From contig NC_091947.1 of the NCBI RefSeq assembly GCF_041260155.1, positions 32,559,528-32,623,527 on the forward strand: DNA of 64,000 nucleotides. Reading direction: 5' to 3'. Below, piece after piece: positions 1 through 11,502 of the stretch. The DNA comes from Ptychodera flava (lineage: Eukaryota; Hemichordata; Enteropneusta; Ptychoderidae). The position numbers were made by a program, and so were the translations under genes. Positions within the stretch are counted from its first letter, which is position 1; every line of letters begins with the position of its first letter. The notes under the pieces were generated by a model. It worked only from the letters and a program-made list of their open reading frames with translations. It did not search any database and was not told where the DNA came from.

Positions 1-388
1 GTTGCGTTGGGTCTTCACTTGTTCTTGATTCAAGTGGTCTACTTCCTGTCTAGCGATCGGCAATTTATGCATGTTCTTTGTGGGAAGTGATTGTCAAGTT
101 CATGTTAGCGTTGACATCTGTGCGAACGGGACGTCAGTTGCTAGTTTTCCTACCTCAAGATGAGACGAATACATGTAACTCTCGACAACATAAAAATGTC
201 AGGCGTAAAATTTTATTTTCTTAGCTTTTGCACTGCGCCGCAGACTTGTCGACCTTCGTTATGACGGAGAGATGGACTCGTGTTGTTGTTTTTTAACTTC
301 ATTATATGTGTTCTTCTTCTTGTGTGTCTTATATAGAGTACCGATTTTATCCAACTAATACTAACGCCGTAGCGTAGAACAGTGCAGA
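1..388. other. Left edge, no gene recognised
   Basis: I see no convincing coding exon, RNA gene or repeat boundary here. Short reading frames on both strands have no recognisable domain. The stretch runs up to the left inverted repeat of the Crypton-like element that begins near 389. Confidence 0.5.
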
Positions 389-477
389 TTGTAACACACC
401 TCATCCGCAGTCTGTGTTCTAATTCGCCAATTGACAGTCACGTGGGATGCGTTCTTTTTGTGCTGATCCACGTAAAC

Positions 478-552
478 GACGTCATCAGGCATCATTTGTC
501 GGAACTGTTGCCTGCCAGGCATCAGTTCCGAAAAATGATGCCCGCTGACGTC
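478..552. repeat. Upstream palindrome in C1
   Basis: Arms of about 37 bases run from GACGTCATCAGGCATCAT to its inverted partner ending GCTGACGTC, centred near 515 on CCTGCCAGG. It sits about 40 bases before the ATG at 594, where a promoter would be expected. A comparable palindrome next to an ACGTCATCAG motif precedes the coding part of the element at 3613-5138. The ACGTCA core looks like a CRE/ATF-type site, but a regulatory role is inference. Confidence 0.65.
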
Positions 553-593
553 AAAAAACATTGGCGCATGCGCGAACTGGAATGTAAATAAAG

Positions 594-848
594 ATGCCGT
601 CTGCGGACGAGCAAAACGATAGTCGAGAAATTTCTCGGTTTATCCTACTTTCTGAAGAAGAACTGAATGCTCTGGTTTCAAACAAGGACTCGAAACGAAC
701 GAAGACGATAATCAAAGGTGCATTGAACGTTTTGCAGAAGTATTGCGACCCTGTCGGCAAAAACTTTTTCTTGCTGAACCACTCCAACATATTACATCAT
801 ATAGCTTACATGCGACAACTTTTGTGTATGGTACGTTCTTATGTATGA
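594..848 (+). pseudogene. N-terminal fragment of a Crypton-type tyrosine recombinase
   Basis: This 84-codon open frame starts at ATG 594 and ends in a stop. Residues 13-50 follow the pattern seen at the start of KIAA1958/DUF3504-like proteins: SRFILLSEEELNAL, then a basic stretch with SKRTKTIIKGALNVLQKYC. This is the helical core-binding (SAM-like) end of the recombinase. The catalytic domain with R, K, HxxR and Y is not encoded nearby; the element turns into inverted repeat and palindrome about 5 bases after the stop. It may be the first exon of a lost longer gene. Family call rests on motif recognition only. Confidence 0.55.
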
Positions 849-871
849 CTACGGATGAGGTGTGTTACAAA

Positions 872-1056
872 ACACATATTGACTGGCCATGAGGGCAACA
901 GCGTACGTCTTTAACCCCTCGGGCCTGTGAGTCACCCCAAAAACAGACTGTTTCCCTCGGCCTACGGCCTCGGGAAACAGTCTGTTTTTGGGGGTGACTC
1001 ACAGTCCCTCGGGGTACAGACGTATGCTGTTGCCCTCATGGCCAGTCAATATGTGT
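872..1056. repeat. 185-base palindrome with CCTACGG apex (C1)
   Basis: The left arm from ACACATATTGACTGGCCATG is matched by the right arm ending CATGGCCAGTCAATATGTGT. The centre is GGCCTACGGCC at 959-969. The inner arms (about 925-1005) are almost perfect; the outer arms carry a few mismatches and small indels. Inner and outer parts are separated on both sides by CCCTCGGG-like joints (near 917 and 1009). As single-stranded DNA or RNA it would fold into one long hairpin. Confidence 0.9.
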
Positions 1057-1118
1057 ATACTGTCATCAGGTTCGCTTTGTGCCCCTCACTTGCTTTTTTC
1101 GACAGTTCTGAGCGCGAG

Positions 1119-2575
1119 CGCCAGCTTTGGTCTATTGGACGTGTTTGCCGTAGCGATACCGGCAGAGTTGAGAACGCCAGCATTGCGTTGAAGATAGCGC
1201 ATGCGCACTATCCCGCGAAAACTATACATAATCTCTGCGTGTTTATCAAAGATATCGTGGTCGGTAATCCGCGACCGTGAAGACAAAGGGAAGTTGCCAC
1301 TGTAGAAATATGTCAGGAATTACCCGGTACGATATGACCCAATATTTTCCGCCAAAAGTAAGACCAGGGGTTCGAAATTTGAAATTAAAAAAAAAATTGC
1401 TAAAATTCATCTTTGAACCTGAGTTGCATCGTTAATTTTAGGATGACAACTGTGTAGATAAGTGATAAAAGCTGCACGGAAGGAGAAATCTCATCATATG
1501 ACATGACTGGGTAAGGAAACTGTTTAAGACTAAAAAATCATCATGATGGTAAAATGAGCACATTCTGTGGAAGATAGAACATTCTATGCTTTCTGTACAT
1601 TTTCAACACACGCAAGTGCATCTGGTAGAACATGTAATGTCACCAAATAAAACATCTGTGCAGTGTGCGTACATCGTCAGCTTGCATTGATACAGGTTAA
1701 ACATTTGTAGGCCGATGCCAAAGTTCAGTGCGCTGTGTTTTTGTTCTTGAGGCACAATGACTAGATTGTGTGATAGAAAGGCTTAATCAATCACTTAAAT
1801 AAGGTATTAACAGAAAAAGGGAATGTTCACGGTGGGGGCTTGTCATGATCGTAAAAGTGGACAAAAGCCGAAAGCGCCAGCTTTGGTCTATTGGACGTGT
1901 TCGCCGTAGCGATACCGGCAGAGTTGAGAACGCTAAGCATCGCGTTGAAGATAGCGCATGCGCACTATACCGCGAAGACTGTACATAATCTCTGCGTGTT
2001 TATCAAAGATATCGTGGTCGGTAATCCGCGACCGTTAAGACAAAAGGGAAATAATGGCACGCGGTGTAGCTGACAATTTGCCATTTTAGTAATATTTCAG
2101 GAATAACCCGGTACGATGTGACCCAATATTTTTCGCCAAAAGAAAGACCAGGGGTTCGAAATTTGAAATTAAAAAAAATTGCTAAAATTCACCTTTGAAC
2201 CTGAGTTGCATCGTTAATTTTAGGATGACAACTGTGTAGATAAGTGATAAAAGCTGCACGGAAGGGGAAAGCTCATCATATGACATGAGTGGATCAGGAA
2301 ACTGTTTAAGACTAAAAAATCATCATGATGGTAAAATGTGCACATTCTGTGGAAGATGAACATTCTATGCTTTCTGTACATTTTCAACACACGCAAGTGC
2401 ATCTGGTAGAACATGTAATGTCACCAAATAAAACATCTGTGCAGTGTGCGTACATCGTCAGCTTGCATTGATACAGGTTAAACATTTGTAGGCCGATGCC
2501 AAAGTTCAGTGCGCTGTGTTTTCGTTCTTGAGGCACAATGACTAGATTGTGTCAGAGTGATAGAAAGGCTTAATA
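1119..2575. repeat. Tandem duplication, period about 756 bases
   Basis: The block starting CCAGCTTTGGTCTATTGGAC at 1121 recurs at 1877, and the match continues through the ATTTTAGGATGACAACTGTG segment (1436 and 2217) to near 1795 and 2575. The last 75 bases before the second copy (about 1797-1872) instead match 2850-2927. The second copy runs on into large repeat copy A. No coding capacity is recognised. Confidence 0.8.
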
Positions 2576-3644
2576 AATGCATCATTGATTGGTGTGAAAG
2601 CGGTATCGATACTTTAATTAAGAGGAGCTCCCATGAAGGTGTGTTAAAATTGGTGTGATGAAGTACCTTTACAAGGGCTTGTAAATTAACTGGTAAAGTT
2701 AGCTTTCTAGCAGTATGAAATAATGACAAACTAAACAGCGATATTTTTTGTCTCGACTTGTTATACTATTACCATGGTAGCAGTAACCGACAATAACTTC
2801 AAACAATACAACACCAAGTAGCAACGATCATCAATCACTTTGAAGGCGAATTAAATAAGGTATTAACAGAAAAAGGGAATGTTCACGGTGGGGGCTTGTC
2901 ATGATCGTAAAAGTGGACAAAAGCCGAGTACGAAATGGAAGAAAATATATAGTGCGATTTCCACCCTCCGAACTCCTGAAATACGTTTGCTACGTGGTCC
3001 TTATAGAAATCCATCACATTGTAAGCAAACCTTCTCAGCACCCTATCTCTACGACGTGCAATGCAACTATAAAACGGTGTTTGCTAAGTTTAGGTATGCA
3101 TTGAACAATGTTGATTCAATCGACTGTATGCCTATCTCTGCCAGGTCGTACGTTATTTTTAAATATATAGTAATACCGTCGACGTGGAACTCACGGTTCC
3201 GTGATGTATCTCTTGTGAAAACACTTTTCATTGGTTCCGCTTTACAATGTAAACCATAAAGACAGACAAGTAAATCTGCCATTAGCTAAGTAAAAAACTG
3301 ATACTTTCTACATCTCTTTCTTTGTCTGATCACGTCTGCGTACTTCACATTGTCTCAGTCTTCTGTCCGTGTCTCTTTCCAAGCTGCCCCTCTCATTTTG
3401 AATCACTCACTCTGTCCATTTCTGTTTCTGTCGCCTCTATATACCACTCTGAAGCAATCATCCCCATAATTTGTTTTTCTTTTCTACAAAAGCTTGGTCT
3501 CTCTTTTGTACCTTGCACGGAAATAAGCTCTAAACTTATATTATACCAAACGTCACAAAGTCTTCTAGACGTGCGTGGCATTCTGTACCTATGAAAGTAC
3601 AGTATCAAGTCTTATCATATGACATGGAAAATATCTTTTACACT

Positions 3645-3694
3645 TGTGATGTTTACCGTAAAATGTCAGGCCTGACATGGGAAGGTAAACGTCA
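3645..3694. repeat. Upstream palindrome in C2
   Basis: Arms from GATGTTTACCGTAAAATGTC to its partner GACATGGGAAGGTAAACGTC meet at AGGCCT. The right arm runs into AACGTCATCAGTTT, the same motif found beside the upstream palindrome of C1 and in the ends of the 22595-27417 element. Confidence 0.6.
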
Positions 3695-4211
3695 TCAGTT
3701 TGAGCGCGCCGGAACTATTTCAAAGATGGCGACTTTCAATCAAAACAAACTCGCATTTTCTATCCATTCATTTTTTTTTAATTGTAGGATACGATAAAAA
3801 ACCCCTTAATTTTGATGTACCTCGTTGGAAACATTTTTTGAAAAAGGCTGTTTAGAGGTTATCATATTAAACTGAATAAAAATATATTTCTCGAAACAAA
3901 GAACGGGAATCACGAGATCTCCCGGCCGCCCCCGCCCGCCAGCCGGCTCGCTTTGCCGCTCAACGGTGAAGAACGCGTACTGTAGAGTGTAGTGTGGTGT
4001 TGAGTGACCGTTCGATCGTAAACAACTTATTTCCGTTTGCAAAATGAACGCGCGGTACGTTTTGTGGGTAATTTTCGAACGGTTAAGCTCAAAAATAAAC
4101 AAGTGTTTTGTCGTTGCCATTTATTTTTCCAATCCCCCAAATAAAATAATCACGATCAAATGAAATGTGCCTCTTCTAGATCTGGTGTCATTTTGTGCGG
4201 GAAACAACCTG

Positions 4212-5015
4212 ATCTGTTGTCATTTGCCAAGATGTCGTTCGACTGTGACCTCAGCGAATTTGTAGCTCTTGCCGATTCTCTATCTGAAGACGAAATTTTC
4301 CAGCAGTTACCACCCTGGACATGCCATCAACAACTTAACAAAAACAACAACATCCACGCTATGCCAAATTCTCACTTGATGAGGAGGAAGAATTTGTCAC
4401 CATGCAGAGAAAGAAAAATACCATCAGAAGTACCAACACTGCCGTCAAACAGTTCTCACTGTGGCTGAAGGCAATGAAACCGAACGAGCATCGACCACTC
4501 CTTGAAATTCAACCAACCGATCTCGATTCGTATTTAGCAGGCTATTTCCTGGGTACGAGACAGAGTGATGGTCCGGACACACTGACTGGCTACCAACGTG
4601 GGATAGACCGGTTTCTCCAGGAGGTTAATTACGGACACTCTATAATCAGAGATGACGAGTTTAAAAGATCGCGCAAATGTCTGGCCGCAAAACGTTCTCA
4701 ACTGAAGAAACTAGGCATGGGAAACAAACCTAATGCAGCAGATGCCCTGACCAGCGAGGAGGAAGCGATCTTTGTGGAGAAAGGCATCGTTGGACGAAAC
4801 AATCCTGAGTCCCTGTTTTACGCGGTGTGGTTAAACAACACAAAAATACTTGGCTTTCGGGGTGGACAGGAAAATCGTCAACTAGTATGGGGTGACATCA
4901 CGCTCAAAGCAACGCCGAATGGATCTGAATACCTCGAATTTAACGAACGCGAAACTAAAACACGGCACGGAAAGATTGGGGCGATCCGGCAATTCAGCCC
5001 CAAGATCGTGCCGTC
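4212..5015 (+). pseudogene. Crypton-type tyrosine recombinase, truncated in the catalytic domain
   Basis: The frame opens with MSFDCDLSEFVALADSLSED at 4212 and continues, after one net frame change between about 4318 and 4350, with RYAKFSLDEEEEF and NTAVKQFSLWLKAM (N-terminal helical domain), then LLEIQPTDLDSYLAGYF and the start of the catalytic domain. GFRGGQENRQLVWGDI carries the first catalytic arginine and TKTRHGK a likely lysine. HxxR and the nucleophilic tyrosine are missing because the coding part runs into the palindrome at 5022. Cryptons are DNA transposons that move with this single enzyme; KIAA1958, QRICH1 and ZMYM genes derive from them. Confidence 0.75.
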
Positions 5016-5021
5016 AGGATC

Positions 5022-5086
5022 GTGCCGTCATGGGCCGCATCACACACTCGCCTACGGCTCGTGTGTGATGCTGCCCATGACGTCAC
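5022..5086. repeat. Palindrome with CCTACGG apex (C2)
   Basis: Arms GTGCCGTCATGGGC...CACACACTCG and CTCGTGTGTGATGCTGCCCA...GTCAC flank CCTACGG at 5051-5057. It directly replaces the end of the recombinase reading frame. The apex is identical to that of the palindrome at 872-1056, while the arms are unrelated. Confidence 0.88.
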
Positions 5087-7534
5087 TCGTAGTAACGCAT
5101 CTCTACTCACAATTGATATTGAGCGATAACCTCTAAGTGTCAGTTTTCTCTTCGCCGCTGTACCGTCTCGCACAGAATGATCCCATAAAGTGTTGAGGAG
5201 GAAATTATTGATTACAACGGTGTCAGTCTATTTTTGCATTAATATCGTCTGCTAGATTGATGGATAACTTTTGATTCAATGAAAGCAAGGATAACTTACA
5301 CATTTCTTCAAGTAGTATATAAATTGTGACCGTCTGTCGTTAATTCCGACTAAGGGTTCCAGTAAGAACTTTAGAGAAAGACGAGAACGGTAAAAAAAGC
5401 CTCTTTCATCGTGACGTCTTTTTTTTCAAAAAGCATATGTAAACCAAGGAATTTGATGTGCCTGGTTATTCAGCTTTTTACTTACATAGTGTGTTGTTTA
5501 CATTTCTGCTGACAGAAATGGTGAAGAATTCCCTTACAAAATCTCTTTCTCTACTTTCTAGCACAATGTTACTAAATGATCTTAACAGTGTGTTTTTCCG
5601 AACGAGTTGCACGCATGTTGTACCATACCAGTGGACACGCAAGAGTTCTCCGTGTAATAATAGGGTGAGGTTAACAGTTTTTAACGATTTGAACAAAGTA
5701 ACCTACCTGCCCAAAGTGTGTAAAGTTACTAGAATGCCGATGCCAGCAATACGGTACTACTTGCAAACTAGGCGCACTGGCAGCTCAGTTCTCTTGTCCT
5801 CTCGCACTGAACACAGTCAGGCCTTAGTCAACTGTAACTTCTATTTATATTTAGTCATTCTTGTTACCAATGGCAACTTCACCCTACCATGGAGAACTGA
5901 GAAACTCTGCAACTATCTTCAGAAGCCAGTCTGACACCCCTTTAGGTTTAGAAGTCTCATCAATTAGGAAATCTTTTCAGTGAAAGGAATTATTGTAGGT
6001 CCGTAGATCAGACCAATGAATTTATCTCTGGTTTCTACTAAAGCTTGGTCTTTTTGTGTCAACCATGGTGACGGGCTCTAACCTTATTTTATCCCAAACA
6101 AATCTTTTCAGTAAAAGGAACTTTTGTTGGTCCGTAGATAGGCACCGAAGGTATTCCATGCGAACAATACTATGAAACATGTGTGGGTGGATGACATAAT
6201 AAACACAAAATGGCACTGATTTACATTGTCAAAAAAGTTTGAACTTGTTTGAAAAGTTAAACTCTATCAGTGTTGTTAATTTCACACACTGTTCAGTAAT
6301 ATTAGATATTAACACGACCAAACATCAGACAAGGTTAGACTGAATTTCCGATCGATGAATAAATTCATCCTGATGACATATCCATAAACATTTATATATC
6401 TAACTTGTGAAATCAATCAGTACATGTTAGAGCTAGCCAAATCGAATACCAAAGATCAGCACCTTTTCAAATAAACCGTCTTATTATTCTCAGCTAGTTA
6501 ATCATAGTAAAATCTTATTTGGGGCAATGAATTCGCCTCACGTGTGATTTAATTTCCGCCCTATTTTCACTTATACCCTGTATTACTTTTCTGAGTAAAA
6601 ATAATTATGTGATTATTTAAGGCTGACAATTTTGGGGTAATTGGTTATTTGCTGTCCGAATCTTTACAAGAAAATACACAAAAAGCAGCAAGGCAGAACT
6701 ATTTTCTCCCAACATGATGCCAATAATTGGCGGGCAATCAATTGCGGGTGTTATCAACAATTGTATGCCAAAAGGATTCCGAATTGATGTCTTTTATTAC
6801 AAAAAAGCGGCGCCTAAAGATCGCTCTTTCTTATGCACTTTCTTTAATGATGGCGAAGATTCCATATTAATCAACATTTTCTCTGACTGCCATTTACGAC
6901 TTTTACTTAATACTTATTAGCTTCAAACTACTACTTACTTAACTAAACTAAATTTAAAACTTCTAGTTTTGGGTAGTTTTCCGTTTCAGGCAATAACATC
7001 GGACACTACATAAACAAACAGGATAATAGGGTGTGTTTACAAAAAATACAAAATATCAGTCAGCTAATGAAGCTTTCTGAACATATTTTAGAACAACTAT
7101 AAATTATTATTAATATTATATATTAAACAGAATATACGTTTCTTAAGGATGACTGTCAACCTTTGATATCTTAACAGACGACCCTTCACGAAGGGCACTT
7201 TTGCCACTCCGACACAGGTTTCTTCGTATGTAGATTGATTGCTTGCCACGGTGCATTCTAATTCCGTGGCGCACAAATTTACAAATTTATCCATTTCTTT
7301 TGTGTGCTGTCTTAAATGTTAAAATGATACATCAATTTTCATTAAAGTGTTACTCCATACACTTTTTCGAAAAAGCAACTACTTTTAGTAAATTTAAACA
7401 AAGCCGTTGATATTCGTTTGACGCCAACTTATTTAGCCACATTTTCTGAGTGGCCGAGTTACTGTAAAGTAATTTTCACCGGGACTCCTTCAGGAAAAAA
7501 ATCAGAATAACTAAAAGATCACAAAATATGTTAA

Positions 7535-7536
<2 letters not shown>

Positions 7537-7571
<35 letters not shown>

Positions 7572-7579
7572 TGTGTGTT

Positions 7580-7616
<37 letters not shown>
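7537..7616. repeat. Compound microsatellite (GA)n(GT)n
   Basis: About 32 bases of GA are followed by interrupted GT to 7616. The same compound repeat lies at the equivalent place in copy B (53243-53331), so it predates the duplication. Confidence 0.95.
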
Positions 7617-7618
<2 letters not shown>

Positions 7619-8330
7619 AGGGGATATTCCTTCAGATTTAGTCTTTCAAGTTACATTGATGGTGTATAAACTAGTGTTTTGTATGATATCTGTAGGTAGG
7701 GCATTCCACATTTTAGACCCTCCGAAATGAAACCTACATTGATCAGCGTTAGAAAGACATCTTGTACAAAAGAGTCCTGGCGATATGTAAATCGTGTGTA
7801 ACGATAATGAACATTACTCTTGAGAGTAAACAGGCGGGATTAGTATATTGTGAACAAATTTCATTCATGTATTTAAACATCATTAAATTGCCGCAAAGTA
7901 AACAAAATACGATGTCTAATCGACGTAACAGATGAAAATACATCTTCTGAGTGAAAAGCCTAAACTTATAAAAAAGCTATAATAATGATGCCTGCCAAAT
8001 TTTACTGTAAAAAGCTCTCTAAAGGTTCCAAACGGACACCTCTGTATCCTAAGATTGACTTAACTCTCAGGAGCTTATGTTCATTCCCATCGTTGTTTTC
8101 AACCAATTTTGGCAGCAACTGCTTGACACAAACCTTCTGCAAAAAGTCTTCAAAACCTCATTTATTAACATGATGGTTGTTCTTCCGTTTATGGCGTACG
8201 GACATTACGTTGCATGCAGATGGCGTGGTATGAGCTGTGGCTATGACGTACCTTCGATACCCAGAATCCTATTCGATTTGATTGTATCGGTCAACGTTCA
8301 TCAAATACAAACTACTGCCATCTGTTTGTG

Positions 8331-8400
8331 TTGGGTTTTGTTTCGTTTGGTTTTGTTTTGTTTTTTCGTTTTTTGTTTTTGTTTTGTTTGGTTTGTTTGA
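8331..8400. repeat. TTTTG-rich low-complexity tract
   Basis: Irregular runs of TTTTG and TTTGG lead into the second direct repeat. Copy B has only a short version here (near 53990), so this tract expanded in copy A or shrank in copy B. Confidence 0.85.
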
Positions 8401-9712
8401 CAGACAAGTAAATCCACCATTAGCTATGTAAAACAATTGATACTTCCTACATCGCTTTCTTTGTATCTCACGTCTGCGTACTTCACCCTGTCTCAGTCCT
8501 CTGTCCGTGTCTCTTTCCAAGCTGCCCCTCTCACTTTGAATCTCTCACTCTGTCCATTTCTGTTTCTGTCGCCTCTATATACCACTCTGAAGGAATCATC
8601 CCCATATGTTTTTGTTTTCTACAAAAGCTTGTTCTCTCTTTTGTACCTAGTATGGCGACAAGTTCTAACCTTATATTACCCCAAATGTCATACAATCGTC
8701 TATACTGTGAGTAGCATTCCATACCTTATGAAAGTATAGTATCAAGTCATGTGAGTTTCGTCTAGCACAAGAATGATCCGATAAAGTGTTGAGCTGGACA
8801 TTATTGATTACAACGGCGTCACTCTTCACCTGTCTATTTTTGCCTAAATGTCGTCTGCTTGATTGATTGAGTATATTTAGTTGCGATGGATAACTTTTGA
8901 TTCCATGAAAACAAGGATAATTACTACTTTTTTCAAGTAATATATAAATTGTGACCGCCAGTCGTTAATTCCGAGTACGGGTTCCAGTGACAAATTTGGC
9001 GAAAGACGTGTACAGTAAAAAATAGTCTCTTTCATCATGACCTCATTTAACAAGAAGCATATATGAACAAAGCAATTTGTTGTGCCAGCTAATTCGGCTT
9101 TTTATCTACATGGTGTGTTGTTCTCATTACTGCTGCCAGAGATGTTGGAGAATTGCCTTAAAAATCTCTTTCTCTATTTTCTAGCACAAAGTCACTATAT
9201 CATCTAAACACTGGGCTTTTCCGAAGGAGTTGCACGCACGTTGTACCGTACAAGGGGACCTGTAAGAGTTCTCCGTGTAATAATAGGGTGAGGTTAACAG
9301 TTTTTAACGATTTGAACAAAGTAACCTACCTGCCCAAAGTGTGTAAAGTTACTAGAATGCCGATGCCAGCAATACGGTACTACTTGCAAACTCGGCGCAT
9401 TGGCAGCTCAGTTCTCTTGTCCTCTCGCAGTGAACACATTCAGGCCTCCGTCAACTGTAACCTCTATTTATATGTAGTTATTATTGCTGTCAATGACAGC
9501 TTTACCCAACCGTGGAGAACTCTGTAACTGTCTTCAGATGCCAGCTGACACCCATTTTGGTCAGAAGCCTCATCAATAAGGAAGACTACAAATCTTATCA
9601 GTGAAAGGAACTGTGCTGGCTGCGTATAGGCTTCAAAGGTATTCCATTCTAACTGTGCTCTGAAGCATATGGCTGGATGATAAAATTAACACAGTGCTGA
9701 TTGACGATATTC
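8395..9712 (+). repeat. Direct repeat 2 of copy A
   Basis: It begins GACAGACAAGTAAATCC and matches 3258-6225 without the Crypton-like insertion. It ends near TTGACGATATTCTAGGGAGT. It is less similar to direct repeat 1 than to its positional partner in copy B, judging by shared small differences in the first 60 bases. Confidence 0.75.
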
Positions 9713-10111
9713 TAGGGAGTCCATAATAAGTTCGAACGACGCAATTAATTTACCTCCCACTGCGAAGACTGTATATACAGCATTATGCCTTTACCTCAGG
9801 TAAGCTTTTATTTTAAACTTCTTCTTAGTTTTTGTGGTTTTCATTATTCTCAATCAGTTGTATTATATTTTTAACCAATACCACATAGATATCAGTTTTT
9901 TAAGTGTGAAATATTAGCCGCCTCGGATGACTACATTTTGTCGTCTGCCAGTGCCGAAACTAAGTTCCGTTTCGTAAAAAAAAAAAATCCAATTTGAACA
10001 TGCAAGAAAATGTACAGTTAAGAGTTATATCGCTGATATCATCTCCCACCGCGTCAAGGTATTTTTTGCCATAGTTTCAAAATGTTGAAATCCTGTGAAT
10101 GTCCATTGCCA

Positions 10112-10149
10112 CTGTATTGTATTGTATTGTATTGTATTGTATTGCATTG
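10112..10149. repeat. (ATTGT)n microsatellite
   Basis: Seven near-perfect TATTG units are followed by one variant with a C. Confidence 0.95.
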
Positions 10150-11106
10150 TCGATTCGATTCGGCTATCCGTGCAGTGCGCTCTTAGAAAGGCAAAGATGT
10201 ATTATACTTAGGTGTGCCGATCGCGATTATCCAGGGTGTTTCCGTGAGGAAATCTTGGTTTTTGAAAATTAAATGTATTATAAATATTTAGACAATTTTC
10301 CTGTAGAAAGGTAATCCGTGTGCGACCAGAATTGAATCACAGACCATCGATGCATCGATTGTCAAATGGTTTGAATGCCGAGGCGCTCCAAATAGTTCCC
10401 AGGGGCTATACTAGTCACCTATGCGAATTGTGGTGGAATCAGCAAACTTTCTTTTTCGTTTTTTTTCCCGAGTGACTAAGACTCGGCTTTCTCCCACGGG
10501 GCATGACCGATCACCGACGCAAGTGGTACTATGGCGTACACCAGCGTCAGCATAGACTCGTACGCCCTAGCTTTGTTGACAATAGCCCCAGTGCCGAACG
10601 TTCGATGTTCGGAAGCTGAATTTAGGTGGGCCACCGGAATTCAAACTTTTACTTTTTAGAGGACATGTTTTCATCGATATCTCGCGATTCACGCGCAGTC
10701 GCCACGTCAAATATCGACCGTTGGCATTAAAAATGTGTTGAAAAATGTTACCAAGTAGGAGTTAACCTTACATATTGCATCCTGCATCCATCACTAGTAA
10801 GTAGATGTAGGATTTGGGAATGACACTTCAAATTTTCACAACAGTCTTTTCTAGAACTCATTTGTTATATTGGAATTATACTCTATACTGCGATTTTTAC
10901 AACGTAAGATTGTTTAATCGTCAGTCATGTAATTCAAATTAGCTACAGAGACAATAGAAGGTCCCACTGCTGAGTTCTCACAACCTCGGCATTAGGCTGG
11001 CAAGATTTACGAAACCTCCTGAATAGGGTGGATAACTCTTGGGGAGCTAATTCGGTCTGCAGACTGACCTTGCAATCAAGTAATACAATAAGTATACCAA
11101 AAAGTG

Positions 11107-11110
<4 letters not shown>

Positions 11111-11176
<66 letters not shown>
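11111..11176. repeat. (AT)n microsatellite
   Basis: About 33 AT units without interruption. It can form a cruciform. Confidence 0.97.
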
Positions 11177-11179
<3 letters not shown>

Positions 11180-11502
11180 AGCCAAATAACTCGATCTACA
11201 ATGGCTAGGAAAATAAAGTTACAGTATTATCAAACTAACCATCAATTGCATGTATTTCATAGAATGTTAAAGAACTTCAAACCGTCATTCTCCTTACAAT
11301 TACAATAATATAAAATTAACGACCGTCATTTTTAGTCTTATAATTGACTGTCGAGCAAAATTTCATGGTCTACAGGATGGACATCCATCTTAAACGTTGT
11401 CTGAGTGCATCTCAAGCTTAGTAAATTATGAAATTATGATGTTTCTAATAGTGATGGAAAAGCATTGTAAACACATTGCCCATATCAAAGTGGACTAGTC
11501 CA

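Larger units (their letters stand above)
389..1056 (+). mobile_element. Crypton-like element ending in a long palindrome (C1)
   Basis: The element starts with TTGTAACACACCTCATCCG (389-407). An exact inverted copy of these 19 bases lies at 852-870, just before a 185-base palindrome (872-1056). Between the two repeats are a 75-base palindrome containing GACGTCATCAG (478-552) and a coding piece resembling the N-terminus of KIAA1958-like Crypton tyrosine recombinases (594-848). Catalytic residues of the recombinase are absent, so this is a non-autonomous derivative or a remnant. The right border is inferred from the palindrome end; no empty site is available for this copy. Confidence 0.6.
3613..5138 (+). 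mobile_element. Crypton-like insertion in copy A (C2)
   Basis: Borders come from the uninterrupted copy at 50240-50270. Copy A reads CAGTATCAAGTC, then this insertion, then resumes at TTTTCTCTTCGCCG. The insert starts TTATCATATGACATGG and ends near GATAACCTCTAA; TTAGAGGTTATC (3852-3863) is an inverted match to 5125-5136. It holds an upstream palindrome (3645-3694), a recombinase fragment (4212 to about 5015) and a terminal palindrome (5022-5086). The catalytic domain is cut off, so the copy cannot encode a full enzyme. Confidence 0.7.
3258..6225 (+). repeat. Direct repeat 1 of copy A (split by the 3613-5138 insertion)
   Basis: It begins GACAGACAAGTAAATC and ends near the CACAAAATGGCACTGATT segment. 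The same block recurs at 8395-9712, 49914-51330 and 54008-55010, making four copies in the window. Without the insertion it is about 1.4 kb. A frame with TYLPKVCKVT is legible in all copies, but it does not extend to a whole protein and seems to follow from DNA similarity. Confidence 0.75.
2217..9712. repeat. Large unclassified repeat unit, copy A
   Basis: From AGGATGACAACTGTGTAG at about 2221 onward, blocks of this region recur in the same order at 45488-55010 (copy B): a leading block (2217-3257), a direct repeat (3258-6225 without the insertion), an internal block (6226-8394) and a second direct repeat (8395-9712). Copy A contains the Crypton-like insertion 3613-5138, absent from copy B. 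No transposase, reverse transcriptase or capsid-type frame is recognised. It could be a segmental duplication or a large non-autonomous element; the internal direct repeats are LTR-like in arrangement, but nothing else supports that. Confidence 0.7.
9713..11502. other. Intergenic stretch with simple repeats, no gene seen
   Basis: No coding exon is recognised. The stretch holds an ATTGT pentanucleotide array (10112-10149) and a pure AT array (11111-11176). The region ends at the last exon of the CLCA pseudogene copy. Confidence 0.5.

Noticed and set aside
5458-5934. Frame with VTYLPKVCKVT seen in four places (also 9288, 50690, 54699)
   Set aside because: The four copies are DNA copies of the same direct repeat; start and end differ and there is no known domain, so coding conservation is not shown.
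3258-9712. LTR retroelement reading of the two direct repeats in copy A
   Set aside because: Arrangement alone is LTR-like, but no gag, protease, reverse transcriptase or integrase is recognised between them, and unrelated repeat sequence shared with copy B lies outside; left as unclassified.
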